NCBI GenBank assembly: GCA_009792885.1
Contig: WMCF01000174.1
Coordinates: 18,785-82,784 of the forward strand
Length of the DNA: 64,000 bases
DNA from: Eremophila alpestris peregrina
Taxonomy: Eukaryota; Chordata; Aves; Passeriformes; Alaudidae
Direction: 5' to 3'
The notes under the pieces were generated by a model that ran no database searches, was not told the origin of the DNA, and was given only the letters and a program-made list of their open reading frames with translations. Shown here piece by piece: positions 10,081-20,510 of the stretch. Both the position numbers and the translations under genes were made by a program. Position 1 is the stretch's first letter; every line of letters starts with the position of its first letter.

Positions 10081-13000
10081 ATGCTGCGGCTCCCCAGGGG
10101 AGTGTCCCCCGCCCCGGGGAGCGGGGGTTCCGCCCTCCCGCCCCCCCCTCGCCCCCCCACCCCCCACCACCCGAAGAAGGTCACATCAGTGATGGGCTCC
10201 TGTGGTCCGGGGGCTTCCAGCCTGGCGAGCCCCCCGTTATCCACAGGCTGTTTCACCCAGGGCTACACGCCAGCGGCTGTCAGCGCCCCTGCTTCCCGGC
10301 GCGGGTGTCTCTGTGACACCCCCCAAGGCCCCGAGCTCAGGACCCTCTGCTCAGCCTCGGCGGGACGGCTGCCGGTAAGATGTCTGCACCCCGTCTCTTC
10401 CTCGGGCATCGCTTTGGGGGCACCGGAGGCATTTGGGGATGGTGCTGGGTGGGGAGCAAGGAGTGGGCGACCCCAGCATGCACAGCCCCCTCCCTTCCAA
10501 ATTTTACAGCTTATATTGGAGTCTGTACCCTCTGATGTGTCTTTCTGAGAGTGGGGGAGGGCGAGGTCTGAAATCAGAAGTCGCAGTGAAATGGCTCAGA
10601 TGTTTCTCAACTTCCCGTTGCCCCTGCGTACCCGCGGCTCCGGCTTCCGCTTCTTGGCCCTTTTCGGCCTCTTTTCCTCTCTCCAGCTTGTAAAACGTTG
10701 TGCCTCAACACCCCGTCAGCAATCCTGGGCCCTTTGAGAAGCTCTTTCTATGGTGGGGAAATGAGGAATGGGTACAGGCAGAGGCCCTGCCTGCTGTGGG
10801 CGGGGGACACCAGCTCTGCCCACTGGCTCTTCCCACTTTGGAGCTGTGACCCCCGGGGTGACCCGTCACCCGGGGACATGGGGGGGACACGGGACAAGGG
10901 TGCTGCAGTGTCGCTCTCCAAGCTTGCTTTCCGCCCGTGTTTATAGTGGAGCTGGCAATGGCTGGTTTTTGTGGGGGTAATCTCATCCTCCATGGATCAC
11001 CCCAAGGCTTTGTAGCTCAGACCCTTATGCTGGGAGTTGCGTGGGGAGTTGTCCCATATCCCTGCCGCCAAGCCGCGGGGTCATGGCTGTGTTTATAAAG
11101 CCCAACACTATGCTACAAAGCTACCCCTAGACAGAGAAACTGAGGCACAAGTCGGGTGCTAGCCCCGTGCCCATTTTCAGGGCACATAGGATGCTCTGCC
11201 CAGCCTGTCCCCGCTCCCGCAGGGCCCCCTCCGAGTCCCTGGCCCGTAGGCCCCGCTGGCAGCTGGCATTTAATTCCTGCCTGCTCCAGCCTGGGCAGAC
11301 ATCCAGCCCTCACTGTGAGCCTCTGTTCTCCTCAGTCCTGGGAGGGATCCCAGACCCCGCGAACACCGATTTAGTTTCCCCAAAGCTTGCTTTATGTATT
11401 TATGTATTTATTTATTTATTTATTTATTTATTCCACCTCCTCCCCCTTTTCCCAATCCCTCATGCTTAGTGCCAGCTGGGGACATTGCCGCGGCGGGGGG
11501 AGAGGGAGTGTCTTTGCTTCCCCCTTTGTGCCTTGGCTGGATGCGGCCGTTTCGAGTCTCATCCCGGGAGAGCTCGGGACCACCTGTCTCCTCTCCGGCC
11601 TCTTTGTCTCCGAACCGCGTGAGATATCCTGCACTGCCGGGGGCTTTTGTTTAAGAAGACACCACCACTGATTGCTGTCCCCTCCCTTATAAACACCCCA
11701 CAGACTCCCAGTACCGTTTCTATGGATGCGCAGAGATGGTTTTGGGCTAATGGCCCCTTTGTCAGCATCATCATCACCCACTCCAGTGCTCAGGGTACTC
11801 CTTCCTGCCGCCCCCTAAATGTGGCCGGGGAGGGAGGTGAGGGGGGACTGGGCTTGTGTGACACTTGGGGACATGAAGTGTTTGTCCTTAAGTGACACCT
11901 GGGATCAAGGGGTTTTGGGCGGACGGTCTCTTTGTTATCACCCACACAACGAGACGTTCCATCCCTTGAACAGGCTCTGGGGGGCCTCATGTGACAACTG
12001 GGGACATGATGTGCTCCTCTATCCCCCTTGGTGGCTTGTGAGAGGTGTCTCCCCCGTCCCCATCTTATTTCCCGCTGCCATTATCCCATTCGCGGTGCTG
12101 AAGATCCCATTTCTAGCCCCGGTATGGCACTGGCAGCTCTGACAGCTGGGGTTCCTGCTGCACACACCCGGTGTATGGCACAACCTTTGTGTGCAGAGCC
12201 GCGGCAATCAGATACAAGCGTTTCCTCCCGGTTCCCAAGCAGGGCAATTGCGGCCGCTCCCACCGGCTTTGTGCCACACGAGTGATCTGGGATCACACTG
12301 AGGAGCCTATCACCCCGCGGGAAAGCAGGAGGGGTTGTCTCTCATCGTCCAAAAAAGCCTTAAATTTATCATACTCTCCGATTTGAGGGTTCTAGGGTAA
12401 TTAAATGCCTTTTGCTCCAGGGAAAATGTGTATTTTGGAGTGGTTTTAGCCCATGCCGATCCCGTTGTCAGTGTTTGCCCATTTCTGATCTCTATAGAGG
12501 CTGTGGAGTCTCTGTAGGTACTTAGGGCTATGCAAGAACACTGGAGAAAGGGGTGTTTCTGCTGTGGGATCCCAGCTCCCCACCATGAACAAGGGCGTCC
12601 GGAGTCCGCTGTGGTTCTGTACGGGCTGGCACGGCTGAGCCGTCTGTGCAAAGAGCACCCAGAGTGGCAGCCCCTGTGGGTGCTGGAGAACCTGCTTAAC
12701 AGCACCCCAGGTTCTACAGGGGTGACATAATCCCATCCCACCTTCATCCCATCAAAGGGTTTTCTGCATGGGCAAAAGGGGGGATTTTGGGGGGAGGGAT
12801 GGGTGGGGAGGTGGTGATTGCACTGCTGCCCTTGGAGGGGCTTTTTTGGCTATGGCTTTTAAAGCCACAGCTCCTCCCTACCGGGGAACTTCTCTCAGGA
12901 TGGGGCTGTTGGAGGGGATGCAGATGTCGGCTGCATGCCAGAGCAGGGAGTGGTACCTGGGGTGAGGGTGCTGCCTTCCTCCCCAGTGCAGGGTGATCTC

Positions 13001-14471
13001 ACTGTCCCCCAAATCTGGGATCAGCCTTCATTCCCCTGTCTGCATCGCGTGCCCTGCTAGCCCTCAGCCCCCGCAAGGCAGCTGCACCCTCGCCCCCTGG
13101 CACAAGCAAGCAGCAGGATCCTGGAATGCCCCTTGGCTCTCTGCCAGCTCCGAGTGCCCAACCCCAGGCGCTGCGTTCCCACGCCCCCGTGGGGGCGGCG
13201 GGGTTGGTAAAAGGGGGAATTGAGGGGAGCCCCATAAAGGGCCGGGCAGAGCCTGGGCAAGCCCGGGGAAAGCAGCGGATGCTGTTGAAAGGGAAGATTG
13301 GCAGGAGGAGCCCCCCGCGGGGGGGCTGAGGGGTGCTCTGATGCTTGGGCTGGGCGCAGGGTGTAGCCCCTGGCGCCAGGGCTGGGCTCAGGGCTGCTTG
13401 GCAGGCAGAGCTGGCAGGGGGCCCAGCCTGCCCCCTCACTGCCTTTTATACCCCCGATATTTTGGGGTCAAGCCTGATTTCCCACCTCCACCATTGTATT
13501 GGGGTGTAGATGGTGTGTTCCCACATCCTGGGGAGCCATGGCTGACAAGTGGTGTGGGGTGGTTCTGCCATGTCTTGGGTGGGGGTCTTTGGGTTTGGTC
13601 CCTTCCCTACCTTCTCTGGTTCATCCCACTCCCCCGAGTGCTGGTAGGGTGCTGGGAGCCCCTCGCTGTGTCCCACTTAGCTGTTGTGTGCCTAATCCTG
13701 CCCGGCTCAGAGGATGGCAGCTGGGTCACAGGACAGAGCCCCTTGTCCATTGTCTCTTGCTGGTGGGTCTCAGTACTCAGGGTCCTGCCACTGTCTGAGC
13801 CCACCAAGCCTCCACCCGCCAAAACTGCACCTGGTGAAGCAGGGGTCCCCCTATATCCCCTTCTACACATGGGGAGGGGGGATTCGGGGGGTTTGGCGGT
13901 ATCTGGAAACACCAGGACCTGCTGTGGGTTGCTCCATGACTCAGTTTCCCCATTGCTTGGGGCAGGTGGGGTGCAGCTGAGCTCCCCAGCAGTGATGGGA
14001 ACATTCATTGGCCATGGCCATCCATACCGGAGAAGCAAGGGATACCAGCGGGGGCGGGCAGGGTGCCCTCCCGTGCTGGCAGATGAATAGGGTCTTATCT
14101 GAGGCAGGTGTTTCCCATGCACTCGGCATTAACCGTTGTGATGCCGGCAGCTCCGGGGCAGATCCGGGGGCACGAGGTTGGGGTTGGAGGCAAGTTCACT
14201 GGGAAAAACCTGCTCGGGGAAGGGCGGGAGGGAACAGATTCCCACAGGAGCTTGGGACCGACTTGACTCCCTGGGGGGGCGGAAAACAGCCCCTGGCGCC
14301 TCTCCCACCCGCCCCTTCGGGCGGGAATGAGGCCGAGGTGCTCAACCCTTCTCTGCAGAGCGCATTGTGCTCCCAAGGGAGCCGCCGTCAGAGCCGGCAC
14401 AGGGACCTGGGTGCCATGCGGGATGTACTGGGGGGGACCCTGTGGGACAGCCCGGCCTGGGAGCAGGTACT

Positions 14472-14522
<51 letters not shown>

Positions 14523-17274
14523 GGGTTGTGGGTGGTCGGGATGTGGCTGGGTGGCTGTTTTCTGCTGCTGAGCCAAAACGTTTTCCCCCAAATCACCCTG
14601 TGCATGTTTGTGGGTGTGGAGGCGTCCTGGGGGATTTGTTTTGTATTGGTGGGGGGGTTGATGACTCCCTCCAGTTCTCCTGTGAATTTACTCTGCTGCA
14701 CTTTTCTGTGGGTCCCTTCTGCCCACTTGCTGTTTGGTTCCTTGGGGGGGGGGGGGGATTTCAAGGAGCTGCTTGCCCTGGTGAGGGGACAGCAGGTGCT
14801 GGGCTGTTTGTCTCCCCTCCCAGCATACCCCCCTCACCCGAGTTTCCCTCCAGCTGGGTACATGTGTCCAGGGCACCCAGGGGTCCCGGGGGGGCTGAAC
14901 CCAGCTGGTCCCAGGTGTGCTGGTGGCAGCTGGGTGCCCTTGGCTGCCTCAACCATGACCCCAGTGGGAGGGGGGAAGTGAAATCCTGCTCCCCAGGGGG
15001 CTCAGCCCCTGGAGCCCTGTCAGGAGCTGGGGGTGAGGGGAAATCTAGGGGGGTTCCCTGTGACTGCTGGGATGTGCAGGAAGCCGTGGGGGGTGACAGG
15101 ACCCCTCATCTCCTCTCCGTCCAGTTCTCCCAGTGGCCTCTCACACTGCTGGGTGCTGCTGTCCCCCTTCCCAAAAGGAGTATTGCAACTGGATGAGCCT
15201 CTTGAAGGATTCTCTCACCCCCGGATGTGGCACCCAGGGCTTGGCTGATGGCCCTGGGGGGATCTGGGGAACTCGGAGGGGTGTCTGGCTTGGCCACAAT
15301 GCAGGGTTTTCTCTCGTGCTCCAGGCAAAGAGGAAGCTGGACCTGGAGGGCCCTGAATTCCGGACACCCAAGGGGAAGGGCTGGACACTGGCACAGGTCC
15401 CCAGCCCCAGGAGTAAGTGATGCAGGGTGAGATGGGGCAGGGGAGGCTGGGGGCAGCAGACCCCACTTCTCTTCCCTCTTAGAACCATGTCCCCTCTAGC
15501 ACTACCTCATGTCACCTCCAGCCCACATCCCACACTAAGGAAAGGATGGGGGGGATCTCTCATGTCCAGCCCAGTGATACCTCTGTCCCATGGAGCTGGC
15601 TAAGGAGAGGATGGGGAGGTCTCTTGTCTCCAACCCTATGTAACCTATGTCCCATGTCCGACACCAAAGAAAGGAAAACGTGGTCTCTTAAGTCTAGCCC
15701 CATGTCACCGCCATCCCACACTAAGCAGAGGATGGGGGGGGGGGGGGTCTCCTGTTTCCTCACAGCCCCCAAGTCTCCGGGGGAGAAGACTCGCTATGAC
15801 ACCTCACTGGGACTGCTCACCAAAAAATTCATCCGTTTGCTGAATGAGTCTCCTGACGGTGTTGTGGATCTGAACCGGGCTTCCGAGGTGCTGGAGGTCC
15901 AGAAACGTCGCATCTACGACATCACCAACGTCCTGGAGGGCATCCAGCTCATCCGCAAGAAATCCAAGAACCACATCCAGTGGATGTAAGTGATGCTGGG
16001 CAGCTGAAAATGTAACATGGGAATGGGGCAGGGTGGGCGACACATGGCTTAGGGACACAGAGGGTGTGCTGTGCCATCACTCAGATGCCATCTCCATTGG
16101 CAGGGGGACAGATATCTTTGAGGATGCTGCCATGGTGGCGAAGCAACAAGTGCTGCGTGGGGAACTGGCTGAGCTGACCAGGACCGAGAGGATGCTGGAC
16201 AGGCTCATGCAGGACTGTGCCCTGCAGATCCAGCACCTGGCTGACAATGAGACCAACCAGAGATATCCTTGCTGAGGGAGATGGGAGGGAGGGCAGGGTC
16301 TTGGGGACCCCTCTGAGCCCCTTCTCCTCCCTGGATTGGACTGGATTCCCCTGGGCTTGGGGGGTGTTTGGAGGGATGCGAGGGTTGATGTCCTGCTGGC
16401 AGCACCTTCTTTTCCTATACCTCACCCCTGTCCACGCTGGCATACGTCACCTACCAGGACCTCCGTGCCATCAGTAGCTTCCAGGAGCAGACGGTGATTG
16501 CTGTGAAGGCTCCCCCTGAGACGCAGCTGGAGGTGCCAGACTTCAGCCAGGTGTGTGTGGGTGCTGCTGTATCCATGCCACACTCGATGGGTCCCTCTGG
16601 GGTGTCCCAAGGACACAGCCCAGCATGACCCTGGGTAGTTTTGGGGTATCTCCACGGGAATGTTTGACCCTGAGCTAGTCCTTCAAGGGTCGCAATGCCC
16701 CAGCTGGATCCCTCATGGGCTGGGGGTAATGGAGTGGGATATGGGTGACCTTGTGGGTGCCCCTCTGAGCCGTACTCTGCTCTCCCAGGAGAACTTCCAG
16801 CTCCACCTGAAGAGCAGCAACGGCCCCATCGAGGTGTACCTCTGCCCAGAGGAGATCATTGAGGAAAGTCCCACCAAGGAGCACCCTGTCCCTTCTGCTG
16901 CCACCTCCCCACAGGACCACCCCAGACCCCTTTCCCTGCCAAATAGTTCCCCATCAGCCACACAGCCACCCCACCCCATCTCCCAGAGCTGGGGGGGCAC
17001 AGGAACTTCTCTCTCACCCCCATCTCTGCCTCTCCCCATCCAGGGGGGACCCAGCTCACTGCTGGAGATGGAGCCTGGGCTCCTGGGCTCCCCTGCCCAC
17101 CTTCTGCAGCAGACAGAGGACCAGCTGCCCTGCACCTCCTCCCACCTGGACTTGGGACCCTTTGTCACCTTCTCACCGCCCCTGGAACAGGATGACTATC
17201 TCTGGGGGCTTGAGGGTGAGGGTGTCACAGACCTCTTTGAGACATATGACCTGGGGGACCTGCTGAAGCACTGA
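10081..17274 (+). CDS. E2F2: Transcription factor E2F2
   Basis: E2F2 is an activator E2F. It binds TTTSSCGC sites as a heterodimer with a DP protein, is repressed by pRB, and drives S-phase genes. Exons: 10081-10374, 15325-15412, 15766-15985, 16104-16262, 16436-16550, 16789-17274; total 453 aa (human 437). The KRKLDLEG cyclin A-binding motif is at residues 100-107. The winged-helix DNA-binding domain is at about 130-199, with RRIYDITNVLEGI. Then come the dimerisation/leucine-rich region (about 205-250), the marked box (from about 254), and the C-terminal pRB-binding/transactivation segment DYLWGLEGEG...DLF near 428-445. The C-terminus is E2F2-type rather than E2F1-type. Intron 4 is a U12-type AT-AC intron. 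Exon 6 runs through to the stop without the final intron found in E2F1. Confidence 0.96.
11391..11432. repeat. (TTTA)n microsatellite in E2F2 intron 1
   Basis: About ten TTTA units with two TGTA variants lie in the 4.95-kb first intron. Apart from this and the G run, that intron shows no recognisable exon or transposon. Confidence 0.85.
14472..14521. repeat. 50-base G homopolymer in E2F2 intron 1
   Basis: An uninterrupted run of 50 G lies about 800 bases upstream of E2F2 exon 2. It is expected to form G-quadruplexes. A shorter G run follows at about 14743-14758. Confidence 0.9.
15480..15747. repeat. Minisatellite in E2F2 intron 2
   Basis: Three to four diverged copies of a roughly 60-base unit start near 15537, 15600, 15665 and 15722. 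Each begins with AAG-(A/G)A(A/G)AGGAT and continues through TCTC, CATGTCC and CATCCCACACT-like text. The repeat ends in a 13-base G run about 20 bases before the exon 3 acceptor and fills nearly the whole intron. Confidence 0.65.
16263..16435 (+). other. E2F2: U12-type AT-AC intron of E2F2
   Basis: The intron begins ATATCCTTG (eight of nine to the U12 donor consensus) and ends CCAC. A branch-like TTCCTATAC sits at 16412-16420, about 15 bases before the 3' end. Splicing here joins AG to G, making the Arg codon of the family-conserved NQR-LAYVTYQD junction. No GT-AG pair gives that reading. AT-AC introns are known in E2F genes. Length is 173 bases. Confidence 0.9.
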
Positions 17275-18301
17275 GTGTCCCCCCAGTCCCCATTGCCACT
17301 TGTGTCCTGAGTGCATGGGATCTGTGTGGGGTGATTGGAGAGATTGGGTTATGTTGGGTTTTCTGAGGATGGTGAGGAGAGGAGGACTTGTGTTGCTCAC
17401 TCAGTGTGGCTTCTCTGCACTCTCCTGGGTTGGTTGTCACCTCACTGGGCTCTAGGAATGCCCTGGGATCCATCCAGGACCCATTCCCAGCATCCCCCCA
17501 TAAATCCATGGGGCATCAATGGGAGTATTGCCACCATAACCCCCCACCAACCTGGGGATGCTGGTGGACTGGGAGTGCCTTTAGGTGCCCCAGATGGGTT
17601 AGGGGCATCCTTGGGTGGCAGAGAAACCTCTGCCGAGAATGGGCTATGTCATGTTTTGGGGTCACTTCAGTAGCTCCTCAGTTAAACTGGTCCTTCATGG
17701 TCACAACAGGTCATTTCCAGTGATATTTTCCCCACCACAGCTGGTGGGGATATGTTTAAAAATGTTTTTAAAATGTTTAAATGTTTTAAAAAACATTGAG
17801 GCAGCAAAGCTGAAGTCACCTTTGGGTGAGGGAAGGATGAAGCTCACATTGCTCTGGCAAATCTCTGGCCAGGACAAGGAGCCACATTCCCCGAGAGGCT
17901 ACAAGCCCCTCTGCCCCAGTCCACACCAGCTCCCTCCAGCCTCTTGGAGCTGTTGGTGCTGGGAGTATCAAAACTGGAATGTACTGGGAAGAGGTGTGCC
18001 TGGAGGAGGCCATGACCTGCAAGAGAGGGGCTTGGGACAAACCCTGGGACATGGGTTAGGATAGGGCTTTTAATTGTGCCATTCCTTGCAAAATACCTGT
18101 AATTATTGCACTCTATTTATCTGGGTCCCCCCGCTTTGGTGTGGGGCTGGGAGGGGTTCGATTTGTCAGTGGGTGTATTTAAGTTGTCCTTCCATGGGTT
18201 GTTGGTGCTCCTGTAGGTTGGCTCAAGATGGTGTTGGTGAGAATATGTTTTGGCCTGGAAAAACTTGTGGCTCTTAATGTTTTCTGCCCTGGAGGGGTCG
18301 A

Positions 18302-18307
18302 AATAAA
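18302..18307 (+). terminator. E2F2: E2F2 polyadenylation signal
   Basis: AATAAAATAAAA follows about 1 kb of non-coding sequence after the E2F2 stop. No stronger signal lies between, so the 3' UTR is taken as 17275 to about 18330. Confidence 0.65.
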
Positions 18308-18330
18308 ATAAAATGTTGGAGTTATAAAGG

Positions 18331-20299
18331 GCTGTTTTCCTCTAAGCAGCAAAATGCTGAAATGGTTTGGGAAGAAGGAGGAGCTGAGCTGGTTTTCCTC
18401 CTGTTTTCAGGGTAAAATGGCCTGTTTTGGGGCTTTTTAACTGGCCAGCTTGCTCTGTACGCACTTATGAGAAGGGGTTAGAGATGAAGCTTTGACTGGA
18501 GTGAGGAGAATGGGTCTGTTCTGCTCAGACTGGTGATTTCCAGCCCAAATCTGGCTGGGATGAGCCTTTGCCTGAGCTAGAGCCCCTTCAACCAGGAGTG
18601 TGGGAAAAGCCCCAGGACTGAGGGTCAGCTCCTGATGGAGCTGTGCACCCCGATTTGGGGTCTGCAGAGCAAGATCCTTTGGGACCTGTGTCCATGTAAG
18701 GTCCTTGTGTGTTATCTGTCATTCTGTGACAGATGATGCCTCCGGTGCTGGTGTCAAGGTGATGGTCAGGGGTGCCAGGTGATGTCCTGTGGCACGTGGT
18801 GGTGGGCAGTGGTACCCAAGGGATATCTGGGGATACCCAGTGATGGCTGGTGATACCTGATGTTAATTGGTACCAAGTGACACCTGGTGGCACTCAGTAA
18901 TGTCTGAAGGTACCTGGTGATGTCTCGTACCTGGCATCGTGGCACATGTTGGCATTACACAGTTCATCTGGTGGCGTGGAGGAGGAGGAGAGCCCCGGGC
19001 CAGGTGAGCCGGGCGAGTGGCACAGAGTCCCCGTCCCTCGTGGGGGTGAGGGGATGTCCCCGGGCGATTTGCAGCCCCTCTCCCCCGCGCAGTCCCCTGG
19101 CCAGCCAGGAGGTGGCAGGGCCACCCCAGCCCAGGGACCGCAGGGACGCGGGAGGATCGGGGCTGCCTGTCTGCTGAGAGGCTCTTATCCCAAACTCCTG
19201 CTCCAGTCCTGCCTGGGCTGCAGCCTCTTAACCCTCTGTCTGCCAGAGCCCTGCCGAGGGAGATGTCCCGGGAGCTCGGCAGATGTTGGGTCCCCCCAAA
19301 CTGGTGGGAGGACACCCCAAACCGTGGCTCCCCTGCTTGCCTGTGCCGCAGGAGTGGAATCTTTCAAGCGTAGCCGTTCCCCCGAGGCTTGCGACGGCTC
19401 TTCCTGTACCCCAGTCCCCCTCAGCACCCCAGTTACAGTGGGTTAGAGGAGGCCTTGGGCTGGCCCTGGTTCCGTACAGACCTACAGAGCCCCACTCCTG
19501 ACTCAGTAAAAGGGTCGAGGGCCTGTCACCCCCTGATCCATCGTGGGTGAGGGGTGCGAGGGGCACGGCGCAGGGGGAGGTGTCTGCAAAAGCCCGTTAC
19601 ACCCATGTTGGCCTCTCTCATGGCAAACCACCCCCTGTGAGGCTCTCTGCCCCTTTCTGTTCCAGTTTGTCACCAGCCCCAGCCCTACAGTGTGCTCAGT
19701 ATCTGTTCAACCTCATTGCCTGCTCCTGAGGTGTCCAGGCTTCCCCATCCTCCGGGAAGAACAAATAAACAGGAATGGGACACCAAATTCCGCGGAGAGG
19801 TGGGACGAATGAGGGGACAGGAGAGGAAACAGAGATCGCCTCCAGCGGGACAAAAAGCCAAGGACTCCAGTAATTATGCCCTGTCCAAGGATTGTCCCCT
19901 CGGAGTCCTAGGAAGGGCAGGGTGGGGATGACCTCCAGTTTAACCGGTGTTTGAAGCGGATGGAGCATAATCCTAAACCATCATTGTGTGTGTCTCCATT
20001 TCCTACCGAGATGGGGGAGAGGTGGTCCCGGGGGTCCCTGGGAGAGGTGAGTACTGGAGTGCTTGGGTTAGGTGGGTGCTGGGTGAGTGTTTGCGTTAGG
20101 GGGGTGCTGGTGCCTGGGGAATGTGGGTTATTTGGGTTAGGGAGATGCTGGGTGCCTGCGAAAGGTGGGTGTCGAGGCAAGGCTGGGGCTGCGGATCCAC
20201 CCAGACCCCAGGGTTTTCTCTTCGTCCCACCACAGCACGGGGAAACCCCGCACCCGCTACGTCCCGGAATGGGGGTTCTGGGAGCGGTTCTTGGGGAGC
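18331..20299. other. E2F2-ASAP3 intergenic region with two minisatellites
   Basis: No gene is supported. A decayed repeat of GGTGATACCTGG-like units covers about 18725-18960. A second repeat at about 20045-20175 has units of about 40 bases containing GGGTTAGG and GGTGCTGG, which look telomere-like but are interstitial and diverged. The rest is single-copy. Confidence 0.6.
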
Positions 20300-20510
20300 T
20301 CTGCGGCTCTTCGCCTTTAACGTGCGGGCGGGCGGGGCCGCGGCGTGACGGCGGAGGGGCGGGAGCGGGCGGAGGCAGGGTCGGAGCGGCTCCCGGTGCG
20401 GGGCGCGGGGCTCCCGGTGCGGGGCAGAGCCGGCACCCCGGGCCGCTCCGCAGGGGAGGTCCTCCCCGCTCCCCCTGCCGCCGCCCGGTGCCCCCGCTGC
20501 CCCCCGCACC
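20300..20510 (+). promoter_or_regulatory. ASAP3: ASAP3 CpG-island promoter and 5' UTR
   Basis: A CpG-dense, TATA-less block with GGGCGGGGC boxes directly precedes the ASAP3 start codon and continues through exon 1. This is the usual promoter form of a broadly expressed gene. Confidence 0.65.

Noticed and set aside
9470..10256. Three long frames containing poly-Lys or poly-Phe
   Set aside because: They are the A74 tract read in several frames, joined to CpG-rich flanks.
13341..14090. 249-codon frame in E2F2 intron 1
   Set aside because: No homology recognised, no splice logic linking it to E2F2, and overlapping long frames exist on the other strand.
14327..15196. 289-codon frame with a poly-Gly tract
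   Set aside because: Generated by the G50 run; no conserved sequence on either side.
10081..17274. Assignment as E2F1 or E2F3
   Set aside because: The C-terminus (DYLWGLEGEG...YDLGDLL), exon 1 and the ID3/ASAP3 neighbours all fit E2F2.
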